Assembly (NCBI RefSeq): GCF_000614145.1
Contig: NZ_BAKK01000006.1
Coordinates: forward strand, 96,060-160,059
Reading direction: 5' to 3'
DNA: 64,000 bases
Source: Bacteroides faecichinchillae JCM 17102
Lineage (GTDB): Bacteria; Bacteroidota; Bacteroidia; Bacteroidales; Bacteroidaceae
Shown here: in pieces, positions 1 to 9,734 of the stretch
How positions within the stretch are numbered: the stretch's first letter is position 1
How the letters are laid out: every line of letters starts with the position of its first letter
Notes under the pieces: generated by a model
What the model saw: only the letters and a program-made list of their open reading frames with translations
Databases searched by the model: none
Told to the model about the DNA's origin: nothing
Position numbers and translations under genes: made by a program

Positions 1-5
1 TTCAT

Positions 6-13
6 TACTTTTG
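6..13 (+). promoter_or_regulatory. Probable -7 promoter box of the SDR gene
   Basis: TACTTTTG fits the Bacteroidetes -7 consensus TAnnTTTG and lies 28 bases before the ATG at 41. The -33 box would fall outside the window, so it cannot be checked. Confidence 0.45.
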
Positions 14-40
14 TTCGTTAAAATAAAAAAATGAGCAATC

Positions 41-922
41 ATGGCAGATAATTATATAGAAAAACAACAAGAGGCATATGAGGCCCGAAAAGCCGCATGG
101 AAACTAGCTATAAAGAATGGTAAAAAAACAACAACTCATCAAGCTAAAGCGAAACAAACTACTGAAACAGTCTCTGATACACTAACACAAAAGAGAAGAG
201 TTTTTGTAACAGGAGGAGCAGAAGGAATAGGCAAAAGTATTGTATCAATGTTCTGTCAGGAAGGTGATTTAGTTGCATTTTGTGATAATAATGAGTTGGC
301 AGGACAAGCCAGCGCAAAAGAGACAGGAGCTACTTTCTACCAAGTAAACGTCAGTGATAAAGAAGCACTTGAGAAATGTTTCCTGCATCTTCTGGCGGCA
401 TGGAAAGACATCGACATTGTCATCAATAATGTAGGTATCAGTACTTTCTCATCTATTACAGAAACAAGTGTGGAAGACTTTGACAGAATACTTTCTATCA
501 ACCTTCGCCCGACATTTATCCTTTCGAGACTACTGGCAATTCACCGCCAAGCTCAAGTTACTCCTAACCCTTATGGAAGAATAATTAATATTTGTTCTAC
601 ACGATACTTAATGAGTGAACCCAGCAGCGAAGGATATGCCGCTTCCAAGGGAGGGATCTATTCGCTCACTCATGCATTAGCGACCTCTCTTTCAAAATGG
701 AACATCACCGTAAATTCAATATCTCCGGGATGGATACAAACACAAAATTATGAGCAACTCCGTCCCGAAGCACATTTGCAACATCCTTCCAAACGAGTAG
801 GAAAGCCGGAAGATATCGCCCGCATGTGTTTATTTATCTGTCAGAAAGAGAATGATTTTATCAATGGAGAAAATATCACGATTGACGGAGGTATGACAAA
901 GAAAATGATCTATGTAGAATAA
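41..922 (+). CDS. SDR-family NAD(P)-dependent oxidoreductase
   Basis: A 293-residue short-chain dehydrogenase. After a charged, Lys-rich N-terminal extension of about 50 residues the Rossmann domain begins with TGGAEGIGK (from about residue 57). NNVG follows near 130, the catalytic tetrad motif YAASK near 200, and the C-terminal INGENITIDGG segment is typical of classical SDRs. No signal peptide, so cytoplasmic. The extension is unusual for a classical SDR, but the upstream -7 box and the ATG at 41 support this start. It stands alone and converges on the GH92 operon across a hairpin. The substrate cannot be read from sequence; a sugar or polyol is possible but unproven. Confidence 0.85.
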   Translation: MADNYIEKQQEAYEARKAAWKLAIKNGKKTTTHQAKAKQTTETVSDTLTQKRRVFVTGGAEGIGKSIVSMFCQEGDLVAFCDNNELAGQASAKETGATFYQVNVSDKEALEKCFLHLLAAWKDIDIVINNVGISTFSSITETSVEDFDRILSINLRPTFILSRLLAIHRQAQVTPNPYGRIINICSTRYLMSEPSSEGYAASKGGIYSLTHALATSLSKWNITVNSISPGWIQTQNYEQLRPEAHLQHPSKRVGKPEDIARMCLFICQKENDFINGENITIDGGMTKKMIYVE

Positions 923-978
923 ACCAATCTAATCGTTTTTTTGCTTATTAAAAGAGTAACACTATCCTACCAACATAG

Positions 979-1027
979 TGACGGTATATGCTCAACATGG
1001 TGTAACCATCCGAGACATATACCGTCA
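979..1027. terminator. Hairpin between convergent SDR and GH92 genes
   Basis: Twelve-base arms TGACGGTATATG and CATATACCGTCA (979-990 and 1016-1027) pair perfectly, with a smaller ATGGT/ACCAT stem inside the loop. Placed between two convergent stop codons, it probably terminates both transcripts. Confidence 0.65.
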
Positions 1028-1074
1028 TTCTTTTACAAACATTATTATGTAACCCAAAACAGCACCTATAATAG

Positions 1075-3345
1075 CTATTTTAATTCAAATAGCATCTTTT
1101 TACCATGCACAAGTTCATCATGAGTAATACGGTACTTATTTATTTTTTTACCGTTTAATAATACTTTATCAATATAAAGAGTTTCCGTCCCAGTACGATT
1201 ACTTTCAATTACCAACTCCTTCTCTTTATACCATTTCGGATCCAGACAGATCGTTACTTTATTGAAAATCGGAGTCGTCAAAGTATATTCCGGCAATCCG
1301 GGACAATCCGGATAGAAACCAATCATATTGAAAATAGCCCAAGCCGACATCGTTCCCGTATCATCATTTCCGGGAATTCCATTCGGTTTTGTCGTAAAAT
1401 ACTTATCCAACACACGTTGAGTTTCTTTTTGTGTACGCCATTCCTCTCCCTTAAAATATGAGAATAAATAAGCATAAGCAATATCCGGTTCATTAGCGGG
1501 ATCATAAAGTCCTTCATCAAATACCATTTGTAACTTATTGATAAAAGGTTTCTTCCCTCCCATCAACTTCGCAAGTCCGTAAACATCGTGCGGCACATAG
1601 AATGTATAGTTCCATGAATTACCTTCATGAAAGCCCGGACTCGGTTCAAAGTTCTCTCCTTGCTTCGGATCAAACGGACTATAGAAAGTTCCATCTGAAA
1701 GAATCGGACAAAATGTACCATATTCTTTACTATAATAATGTCTATAACCCAAAGAACGTTTGTAGAACAGTTCTGCATCTTTCTTCTTACCTAATGCATT
1801 GGCAAAACGTGAAAGTGCAAAGTCTGCAATATAATATTCCAACGCATGGGATACAGAGTTATCATATTGTTCGCGGAGAGGAATATATTCTTTCTCTATA
1901 TAATCATCATTATCCGGACGCATCAGGTTTTCAGTTCCGGGCAATGTAGCCGATTTATACATCGCTTCATAAGCCAGATCGACATCGAAATCACGCAAAC
2001 CTTTCATCCATGTATCCACAATAACCGGAATACTCGGATCACCCTCCATAGTCAGCGTCTCTCTTCCATACAATTCCCATTTCGGCAACCACCCATATTC
2101 CCGATACATATCAAGCATGGTACGTACCATTTCTATCTGACGTTCCGGATAAACCAAGGTCAGCAGCTGATGTACATTCCTATACGTATCCCAAAGAGAG
2201 AATACCGTATAGCGGTCTCCTTTCGTTGTCAGAATCTTATCACTTTCCATTGCCGGATATTCTCCATTAACATCCTGCAAAATATTAGGATGAATCAATA
2301 AATGATAAAGCGCCGTATAGAAAACCGTTTTCTGATCATCCGTTCCTCCTTCCACAGTAATTCGTGACAGGTCACCGTTCCATTTGGCACGTGCATCTGC
2401 ATGAACCGTTTCAAAACTCTTTTCTGCCTGTTCCTTATCCAGATTCAAACGGGCATTCTCAATACTGACAAAAGAAACACCTATCCGTACCTCTATCTGT
2501 TCACCTTCTTCCGTATCGAAAGAGAAATAAGCTCCCACATCATCTCCGGCAATCTCTTTCCCGTACTTAGTATACAATTTATATTTCCCATTATCCGAGT
2601 CCCATTGAGCTTCTACCCCTGTCATCGGACGTTGTTTCTTCCAATACCCCGTTGCAGCAGGAATTTTATTCACCCGCATCACAAAATAGATAGGAAATAC
2701 CGCTTGTGGATTATAGCAGAAAGTACCCAACAACTTCATTCCTTCCACCTCACAATCATTCACACGACGAAGCATTGCTCCTGTCTCATTCGTTAATCCT
2801 TCCCCCAAATTCAACAATACATGACTTTTACCTTTCGGGAAAGTGAAACGTGTAATCCCCGTACGAGGTGTAGCCGTAGTTTCCGTCTTCACATTATATT
2901 TTGTTAGATAGTTAGAATAATATCCGGGAGAGGCTTGTTCGTCTTTATATTTACTTCCATATTTTTTGTAATCAACGTTCAGTTCTCCTGTAGTAGGCAT
3001 TAATAATAAAGATCCTAACTCTGGACAACCGACACCACTCAAATTCACATGAGCATATCCTGTAAAAAAACAATTCGTATGTTCATAAGGAGTAGACCAC
3101 CAGCGGGCATCTTTATCATATTTATTATCAGAGGAGCCCATCACATTAAAAGGCACAACGGACATCATTCCGTTCGGGCAGACAGCCCCCGGATTAGTAG
3201 TTCCGAAATTTGTTGTTCCGATAAAAGGATCCACATAATCTATCAACAAATTCTTTTTCTCATTGAAAGGGGGGCCTCCCCCCTCTTCCGCATAAACGGA
3301 ATGAAGAGAGAAAGCAAGTGTGTAAGCTAATAGTATGCGTTTCAT
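1075..3345 (-). CDS. GH92 family alpha-mannosidase
   Basis: A 756-residue exo-alpha-mannosidase of glycoside hydrolase family 92, Ca2+-dependent enzymes that trim alpha-mannose from N-glycans. A Sec signal peptide (residues 1-19, ending SVYA) predicts export. Family hallmarks: the N-terminal VDPFIGTTNFGTTNPGA segment, GHs92-type GYAHVNLSGVGCPELG, the EGDPSIPVIVDTWMKG segment, and PGNDDTGTMSAWAIFNMIG near the C-terminus. It is the last gene of the MFS-GH130-GH92 operon, two bases after GH130, so release of mannose is probably coupled to phosphorolysis of the remaining Man-GlcNAc core. The linkage preference cannot be read from the sequence. Confidence 0.93.
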   Translation of the reverse strand: MKRILLAYTLAFSLHSVYAEEGGGPPFNEKKNLLIDYVDPFIGTTNFGTTNPGAVCPNGMMSVVPFNVMGSSDNKYDKDARWWSTPYEHTNCFFTGYAHVNLSGVGCPELGSLLLMPTTGELNVDYKKYGSKYKDEQASPGYYSNYLTKYNVKTETTATPRTGITRFTFPKGKSHVLLNLGEGLTNETGAMLRRVNDCEVEGMKLLGTFCYNPQAVFPIYFVMRVNKIPAATGYWKKQRPMTGVEAQWDSDNGKYKLYTKYGKEIAGDDVGAYFSFDTEEGEQIEVRIGVSFVSIENARLNLDKEQAEKSFETVHADARAKWNGDLSRITVEGGTDDQKTVFYTALYHLLIHPNILQDVNGEYPAMESDKILTTKGDRYTVFSLWDTYRNVHQLLTLVYPERQIEMVRTMLDMYREYGWLPKWELYGRETLTMEGDPSIPVIVDTWMKGLRDFDVDLAYEAMYKSATLPGTENLMRPDNDDYIEKEYIPLREQYDNSVSHALEYYIADFALSRFANALGKKKDAELFYKRSLGYRHYYSKEYGTFCPILSDGTFYSPFDPKQGENFEPSPGFHEGNSWNYTFYVPHDVYGLAKLMGGKKPFINKLQMVFDEGLYDPANEPDIAYAYLFSYFKGEEWRTQKETQRVLDKYFTTKPNGIPGNDDTGTMSAWAIFNMIGFYPDCPGLPEYTLTTPIFNKVTICLDPKWYKEKELVIESNRTGTETLYIDKVLLNGKKINKYRITHDELVHGKKMLFELK

Positions 3346-3347
3346 AT

Positions 3348-4316
3348 TTAGATAATACTCGTTCGTTTAATAAATTCGATGATTTCCTTGATATAACCGA
3401 AAGCCACACCTACTACAGTATCCGCTGCACCATAATAAACAGCTACCCGTTCACCATCTTGCAAAGCCGCACAAGGGAATACCACATTAGGCACATCTCC
3501 CTGAAGTTCATAAGGAGCAGCCGGACCGAGCAAATATTCACGAGTTCGGTACAATACTTTCTCCGGATGATCCTTGTCAAGAATAGCAGCACCCATCGAG
3601 TAACGGAAACCATTGCAAGTCGTAATCACTCCATGATAGAAAAGCAACCAACCTTCATCTGTCAGGAAAGGTACCGAACCTGCACCGATTTTAGTACATT
3701 GCCATGCACTTTCAGGAAAGGGAGTAACTTTCATCACGCAACGATGTTCACCCCAATATTTCATATCCGGACTGAAGCTGATGTAAATATCACCGAATGG
3801 TGTATGTCCATTGTCACTGGGACGACTCAACATAGCATACTTACCATCTATTTTTTGTGGGAAAAGTACACCATTACGATTGAAAGGAAGGAACGCATTC
3901 TCACATTGGAAGAACTCCTTGAAATCATAGGTATAAGCAATACCTATAGTCGGACCATGATAACCGTTGCACCAAGTCACCCAGTAACGGTCTTCAATCC
4001 ATGTCACACGAGGATCGTATTTATATTCAGATTCAATCATCTCCGTATTACCTGCTTTGAAGCGAATAGGTTCATGGCTAATATCCCAATGAATGCCGTC
4101 TTTACTAAATCCTGTGAAAATATTCATCTGGACAGCCTTATTATCGCAACGGAATACCCCAGCGAATCCATCTTCAAAAGGGACCACTGCGCTATTAAAG
4201 ATACTATTGGATGAAGGAATATGATAACGTCCGATAACCGGATTCTGTGAATAACGCCACATAACGTCTGTACATCCTGCTGGACGTTCTTCCCAAGGCA
4301 TTTGAATTTTACTCAT
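3348..4316 (-). CDS. GH130 beta-1,4-mannosyl-N-acetylglucosamine phosphorylase
   Basis: A 322-residue inverting glycoside phosphorylase, very similar as I recall it to the gut-metagenome enzyme UhgbMP. It phosphorolyses the N-glycan core disaccharide Man-beta-1,4-GlcNAc to mannose-1-phosphate and GlcNAc. Visible GH130 features: [18 protein letters not shown] (about residues 39-56), the [16 protein letters not shown] region with the candidate catalytic Asp, [24 protein letters not shown], and C-terminal [15 protein letters not shown]. There is no signal peptide, so it is cytoplasmic and needs imported disaccharide, which the adjoining MFS gene would supply. Confidence 0.93.
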   Translation of the reverse strand: MSKIQMPWEERPAGCTDVMWRYSQNPVIGRYHIPSSNSIFNSAVVPFEDGFAGVFRCDNKAVQMNIFTGFSKDGIHWDISHEPIRFKAGNTEMIESEYKYDPRVTWIEDRYWVTWCNGYHGPTIGIAYTYDFKEFFQCENAFLPFNRNGVLFPQKIDGKYAMLSRPSDNGHTPFGDIYISFSPDMKYWGEHRCVMKVTPFPESAWQCTKIGAGSVPFLTDEGWLLFYHGVITTCNGFRYSMGAAILDKDHPEKVLYRTREYLLGPAAPYELQGDVPNVVFPCAALQDGERVAVYYGAADTVVGVAFGYIKEIIEFIKRTSII

Positions 4317-4335
4317 AGTTATATTTTTATATTAG

Positions 4336-5666
4336 TTATTTTTTAGAGTCATCATGAGTGAATGGAATAAAATATGTAATCAGAAAAGCCGGAATAGTAG
4401 CCAGCAACACATAAATAAAGAAATCCCGGTAGCCAAGCAAATCACTCAAGTAACCGCTAGCCATTCCCGGTAACATCACTCCCAGATTCATAATCGCCGA
4501 CGCAAAAGCATAATGAGACATCTGATACTTTCCGGGAGCAATCTGCTGCATCATGAACAAGGTCAGTCCGACAAAGCCGAAGCCGTAACCAAAATATTCC
4601 ATGGTAATACAAGTTCCTACTAAATAAAGATTATCCGGTCGAACAATAGCCAGAAAAGTATAAGCAATAAACGGAAGATTGAATATGCAACAAAGCGAGA
4701 AAAGTGTTTTTTTCAATCCAAACTTAGAAACATAAAAACCTGCCAGCAAAGAACCAAGCACAAAAGCCGCAGAACCGAATATTCCAACCAATGTACCGAT
4801 TTCTGTGGTTGTCAGTCCCAACCCACCGACTTCTCTTGACGAACGAAGAAACAAAGGAGCAACTTTCATGATAAAACCTTCTCCTAACCGATATAAGATA
4901 ATGAAGAAAATATAGTAAATGATATGTTTTTTAGTGAAGAAGTTACGTATTACCGCAACCAGTTCTCTGCCAACTTCCGCAACCGTTTTTCTCTCGGCAG
5001 AAGAAACCGGGACTTGTGTCGATGGCAACATTTTTATATGATAAATCCCCAATAAGACAAGCATTAATGCAATGATCCCATAAATAATCATCCAAGAGTA
5101 CGAATAAGCTTCCTTGTTCATCTCCAACGGAGCTCCTTCTGTAGCCCCGAAGTATTCAGATAGCATACCTGCCAAAGCAACCAGCCCTCCATTAGCCACC
5201 AATTTGGCAATATTGTAAAAAGCTCCCTGAACTCCAATATACTTAGTCTGATCAACTTGGTTTAACTCTGCATGTATACCCCGTCACAAGCCACATCATG
5301 CGTTGCTCCGCTAAATGCAATCACAGCCATGGTAGAAATACTAATCGCAAAAAAGTAATTAGAAAACAAAGAAAATGCGACCAGTCCAAACAGAAAACCA
5401 CTTAACATTTCAGTCAGCAGAACAAAGAATTTCTTCGTCCGGTACATTTCCATAAAAGGACTCCATAGAAATTTCAAAGTCCAAGGAAGTATTAACAGGG
5501 AAGTCCAAAACGTAATTTGTGTATCCGAAACTCCTAATTCCTTATACATATACAAAGAAACCAGATTTACCGCAATGAAAGGAAGCCCCATTGCATAATA
5601 AGCAGTAGGTACCCAATAAACAGGATTAGTAGCTTTGTGTTGAGAAACAGTTTTATTATGTTGCAT
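4336..5666 (-). pseudogene. MFS transporter of the mannoside operon, one-base frameshift
   Basis: A major facilitator transporter read in two frames: the N-terminal part 5666 to 5262 ends in a premature TAA after CDGVYMQS, and the rest continues in another frame as ELNQVDQTKYIGVQGAFYN and onward to 4336. The parts abut with no inserted DNA. Adding one base near 5271 restores about 443 residues, a normal MFS length, with about 12 hydrophobic segments. First gene of the operon with GH130 and GH92, it probably imports the Man-GlcNAc disaccharide. The single missing base may be a sequence error; if real, GH130 would lose its substrate supply. Confidence 0.82.
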
Positions 5667-5854
5667 AAATCATAGTATATAGATGAAAATATATTTTTAT
5701 CATACTCATATATAATACAACTAAGATAGTAAAATTACTAATACCCATTCCTACTTTTTTTTAAATTTTCTCTTTTACCTGAATATTTTCCGGACTTCTT
5801 CTCACATTTTTTATTTTTTCTCCTTGTTCTTTCCGTTAAAATTAAAAAGAAACC

Positions 5855-5862
5855 TATCTTTG
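5855..5862 (+). promoter_or_regulatory. -7 promoter box of the addA-like gene
   Basis: TATCTTTG matches TAnnTTTG exactly, 41 bases before the ATG at 5903. The region 5667-5902 otherwise holds only the divergent promoters of the helicase gene and the MFS operon. Confidence 0.6.
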
Positions 5863-5902
5863 TCTGATAAGCTAATGTCAATAACAAAATAATTTCTTTA
5901 AA

Positions 5903-8900
5903 ATGAAACATGAGAGTGAGCTCCTAGTATATAAAGCCTCTGCCGGATCCGGCAAAACCTTTACACTGGCTGTGGAATACATTAAATTATTGATTCTCAA
6001 TCCACGTGCATACCAACACATTTTGGCTGTTACCTTCACCAACAAAGCGACAGCCGAAATGAAAGAGCGCATTCTCAGCCAGCTATATGGCATTCAGACA
6101 GGCGACAAAGACTCCGAAGCTTATCTTGAACGTATTGAAGAAGAGACAGGAAAAACAGAAGAAGAAATACGAATAGCTGCTGGAACAGCTTTAAGCTATA
6201 TGTTACACGATTATAGCCGTTTCCGCGTAGAAACAATCGACTCGTTCTTTCAGTCCGTCATGCGTAATCTGGCACGTGAACTTGAACTTAGCCCGAACCT
6301 GAATATCGAACTGAATAATGCCGAAGTATTGAGTGATGCTGTAGACAGCATGATCGAAAAACTCGGACCTACTTCTCCTGTGCTGGCTTGGCTATTGGAC
6401 TACATCAACGAACGAATTGCAGACGATAAACGCTGGAATGTATCTGACGAAGTGAAAAACTTTGGACGCAATATATTTGACGAAGGTTATATTGAAAAAG
6501 GAGGAGGACTTCGCCAACGGCTTCGTACCCCTGACACGATAAAAGAATATCGAAAACAACTAAAAACTCTGGAAACCGAGATTCTGGAACAGATGAAAGG
6601 ATTCTATGAACAGTTTGAAGGAGAATTGGATAACCATGCACTAACTGCCGATGATCTGAAAAACGGTTCAAGGGGAATCGGAAGTTATTTTCGTAAACTG
6701 AATAACGGAATTCTAAGTAACGATATTCGGAATGCGACTGTAGAAAAATGCCTGGAAGATGCAAAGAACTGGGCAACTAAGACTTCTCCCCGTTATGGAG
6801 ATATTATTGCTTTGGCCGGCTCGAGTCTGATGCAGATTCTGGAAGACGCGGAAAAACTCCGTTCAAAGAATAATCTTTTGTTAAATAGTTGCCGCCTTTC
6901 CCTGCAACATCTCAATAAAGTACAACTTCTCGCCAATATCGACGAAGAAGTACGTCAATTAAATCATGACAACAACCGCTTCCTTTTATCAGATACTAAC
7001 GCATTACTCCATCAATTAGTAAAAGACGGAGATTCTTCATTTGTCTTTGAAAAGATAGGAACCAACATCCGTAACGTTATGATCGATGAGTTTCAAGATA
7101 CCAGCCGGATGCAATGGGGAAATTTCAAACTCCTTTTGCTCGAAGGTCTGTCTCATGGTGCCAATAGCTTGATTGTAGGAGATGTCAAGCAATCTATCTA
7201 CCGTTGGAGAAACGGAGATTGGGGAATTCTGAATGGACTGAATGATCATATCGAACATTCTAAAGTTCGTGTCAAGACATTGGTAACCAACCGGAGAAGC
7301 GAAACAGCCGTCATTCGATTTAATAATCGTATTTTTACAGCTGCAGTGGACTACTTGAATGATATCTACAAAAAGCAATTGAATAAAGATTGTGAAGATT
7401 TACAGAAAGCATACGCAGATGTCGTTCAGGAATCCCCGAAAGAAGTAGAAAAAGGATATGTGAAAGTCTCATTCCTTGAGCCTGATGAGGAGCATGATTA
7501 TACAGAACAGACACTTATCAGTCTGGGGGAAGAAGTAAAAAGGTTGCTTGCCTCTGGCATAAACCTGAATGATATTACTATTCTGGTACGAAAGAATAAA
7601 AATATTCCCCGAATCGCCAATTACTTTGACAAAGAGCTACATTACAAAATAGTATCAGATGAAGCCTTTCGCTTGGATGCTTCCCTTGCAATTTGTATGA
7701 TGATAGACGCACTGCGTTATTTATCCAATGAGAATAATCGCATTGCACGTGCTCAACTAGCCATCGCATACCAGAATGAAGTTTTGCAAAAAGAGTTAGA
7801 TATCAATACTCTCTTAATGCATCCTGTAGAAGACTATCTCCCTCCAATTTACCTTGAAAAGCTTGCCGAACTAAGGTTAATGCCTCTATATGAATTATTA
7901 GAAGAACTTTTCAGTATCTTTGAAATGAACCGTATCCAGCAACAAGACGCTTATTTATTTGCTTTCTTCGATGCTGTGACCAACTATTTACAAAGCAATT
8001 CCTCGGAACTTGACAGCTTTCTTCGTCATTGGAACGAAACATTGTGTAGCCAAACAATTCCTAGCGGTGAAGTAGATGGTATCCGTATTTTCTCTATTCA
8101 CAAATCCAAAGGATTGGAATTCCATACAGTACTCCTTCCATTCTGCGACTGGAAACTTGAAAATGAAACAAATAACCAGTTGGTATGGTGTGCCCCTCAG
8201 GTAGCTCCATTTAACACACTGGATATACTTCCCATCAACTATTCCACCCAAATGGCAGAATCAATTTATGGAAACGATTACTTGCATGAACGATTGCAAT
8301 TGTGGGTAGACAATCTTAACTTACTATACGTAGCTTTTACTCGTGCAGGAAAGAATCTGATTATCTGGAGCAAGAAAGGACAAAAAGGTACCATGTCCGA
8401 ATTGCTTACGAATACATTACCCGTCGTAGCCCTAAAAGAAGGAATCGAATGGGAAGAAGATTGCTACGAACAAGGAAAGCTTTGTCCTTCTGAAGCGAAG
8501 AAAGCTAAAGTTTCCACCAATAAACTTACCCGAAAACCGGATAAGTTACCCATTCATATGGAATCCATGCACCACGATATCGAATTCAGACAATCCAACC
8601 GTTCTGCTGATTTCATACAAGGAATTGAGGAAGACGAATCCAGTAACCGTTTCATCAATCGCGGACGTATGCTTCACACGTTATTTTCTGCTATTGAGAC
8701 AGCGGATGACATTGAACCAGCTATCGAACGGCTTGTATTTGAGGGGGTAATCAGAGATCAGGATAAAGAAGAAATGACTCGTGAAGTGGCACATAAGGCC
8801 TTCTCACTTCCCGAAATACAAGAATGGTATTCTGGGGAATGGACACTATTTAACGAATGTGCTATCGTATACAAAGAAAAGGGGATCCTTCAAACCCGTC

Positions 8901-9082
8901 GTCCGGACCGTGTCATGATGAAAGACGGGCAAGTGGTTGTTGTCGATTTCAAGTTTGGAAAAGAAAATTCCAAATATAATATGCAGGTAAAAAGCTATAT
9001 GCAATTACTTGCCCAAATGGGGTATAAAAATATTACCGGTTATCTATGGTATGTAGAGGAAGAAAGAATTGTAAAAGTATAA
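5903..9082 (+). CDS. addA: UvrD-type helicase-nuclease, AddA-like
   Basis: A 1059-residue SF1A helicase with a C-terminal RecB-type nuclease, the AddA-like subunit of a recombinational repair machine that resects double-strand breaks. Motifs in order: Walker A ASAGSGKTFT (residues 13-22), motif II VMIDEFQDTS near 394, motif III GDVKQSIYRWRNGDW near 425, motif V RIFSIHKSKGLEFHTV near 730, motif VI LLYVAFTRAGKNL near 810. The nuclease has PDRVM and VVVVDFKFG (PD-(D/E)xK) near 998-1015. AddB-like partner lies 1.8 kb downstream on the same strand. The symbol rests on domain architecture; Bacteroidetes proteins of this type are often only called UvrD-helicase domain proteins. Confidence 0.88.
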   Translation: MKHESELLVYKASAGSGKTFTLAVEYIKLLILNPRAYQHILAVTFTNKATAEMKERILSQLYGIQTGDKDSEAYLERIEEETGKTEEEIRIAAGTALSYMLHDYSRFRVETIDSFFQSVMRNLARELELSPNLNIELNNAEVLSDAVDSMIEKLGPTSPVLAWLLDYINERIADDKRWNVSDEVKNFGRNIFDEGYIEKGGGLRQRLRTPDTIKEYRKQLKTLETEILEQMKGFYEQFEGELDNHALTADDLKNGSRGIGSYFRKLNNGILSNDIRNATVEKCLEDAKNWATKTSPRYGDIIALAGSSLMQILEDAEKLRSKNNLLLNSCRLSLQHLNKVQLLANIDEEVRQLNHDNNRFLLSDTNALLHQLVKDGDSSFVFEKIGTNIRNVMIDEFQDTSRMQWGNFKLLLLEGLSHGANSLIVGDVKQSIYRWRNGDWGILNGLNDHIEHSKVRVKTLVTNRRSETAVIRFNNRIFTAAVDYLNDIYKKQLNKDCEDLQKAYADVVQESPKEVEKGYVKVSFLEPDEEHDYTEQTLISLGEEVKRLLASGINLNDITILVRKNKNIPRIANYFDKELHYKIVSDEAFRLDASLAICMMIDALRYLSNENNRIARAQLAIAYQNEVLQKELDINTLLMHPVEDYLPPIYLEKLAELRLMPLYELLEELFSIFEMNRIQQQDAYLFAFFDAVTNYLQSNSSELDSFLRHWNETLCSQTIPSGEVDGIRIFSIHKSKGLEFHTVLLPFCDWKLENETNNQLVWCAPQVAPFNTLDILPINYSTQMAESIYGNDYLHERLQLWVDNLNLLYVAFTRAGKNLIIWSKKGQKGTMSELLTNTLPVVALKEGIEWEEDCYEQGKLCPSEAKKAKVSTNKLTRKPDKLPIHMESMHHDIEFRQSNRSADFIQGIEEDESSNRFINRGRMLHTLFSAIETADDIEPAIERLVFEGVIRDQDKEEMTREVAHKAFSLPEIQEWYSGEWTLFNECAIVYKEKGILQTRRPDRVMMKDGQVVVVDFKFGKENSKYNMQVKSYMQLLAQMGYKNITGYLWYVEEERIVKV

Positions 9083-9091
9083 CAGAAGAAT

Positions 9092-9727
9092 ATGGATAAA
9101 GTATATACAATGAAAAAAGTTCCTTTAATAGGAATTGCCCGTCACAGGCTTACCATTGATGGTGAGGGAGTTACAACTCTCGTCGCATTTCATGGTTGTC
9201 CGTTACATTGCAAATACTGCCTGAATCCTACATCCCTGCATCCGGATGGTATTTGGAAAAAATATGATTATCTAAAGCTTTATGAAGAGCTACGTCAAGA
9301 CGAACTTTACTTTCTTGCCAGTGGTGGCGGAGTTACTTTTGGCGGTGGAGAACCACTATTGCAAAGCGAATTTATTTTTCAATTCCGCCAGCTATGCGGT
9401 CCTCAATGGAGAATTACAGTAGAAACATCGCTCAATGTTCCGTTACAACATCTGGAACTTCTATTACCTGTTATTGATAACTACATTATTGATATTAAAG
9501 ATATTAATAATGATATCTATCTCCAGTACACTCAAAAAGAAAATATGACTGTTCTTTCAAATCTTCGTTACTTAATCAAACACGGAAAAGCAGAACAAAT
9601 CATCGTCCGTACTCCATTCATACCCTCTTATAATACAGATGAGGATATAGATGCCAGTATCCAACGACTAAAAGAAATGGGAATTATCCATTTTGATCGA
9701 TTCAAATATAAAACACCTAACAACTAA
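9092..9727 (+). CDS. Glycyl-radical-enzyme activating protein (radical SAM, PflA-like)
   Basis: A 211-residue radical SAM protein. HGCPLHCKYCLNP (about residues 45-57) has the CxxxCxxC [4Fe-4S] motif, and GGGVTFGGGEPLLQ (near 79-92) is the activase SAM-binding GGE region. The family generates the glycyl radical on pyruvate formate-lyase-like enzymes. No glycyl-radical enzyme gene is in the window, so its partner must be elsewhere. It starts nine bases after addA, apparently in the same transcript. It is somewhat shorter than typical PflA (about 240-250 residues). An alternative start is the in-frame ATG at 9110. Confidence 0.85.
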   Translation: MDKVYTMKKVPLIGIARHRLTIDGEGVTTLVAFHGCPLHCKYCLNPTSLHPDGIWKKYDYLKLYEELRQDELYFLASGGGVTFGGGEPLLQSEFIFQFRQLCGPQWRITVETSLNVPLQHLELLLPVIDNYIIDIKDINNDIYLQYTQKENMTVLSNLRYLIKHGKAEQIIVRTPFIPSYNTDEDIDASIQRLKEMGIIHFDRFKYKTPNN

Positions 9728-9734
9728 TAGAGCC

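Noticed and set aside
3318..4214. Plus-strand reading frame of 298 residues
   Set aside because: It lies antisense to the clear GH130 gene and shows no family features or promoter.
5262..5300. Insertion as the cause of the MFS break
   Set aside because: The two frames abut directly with no extra DNA.
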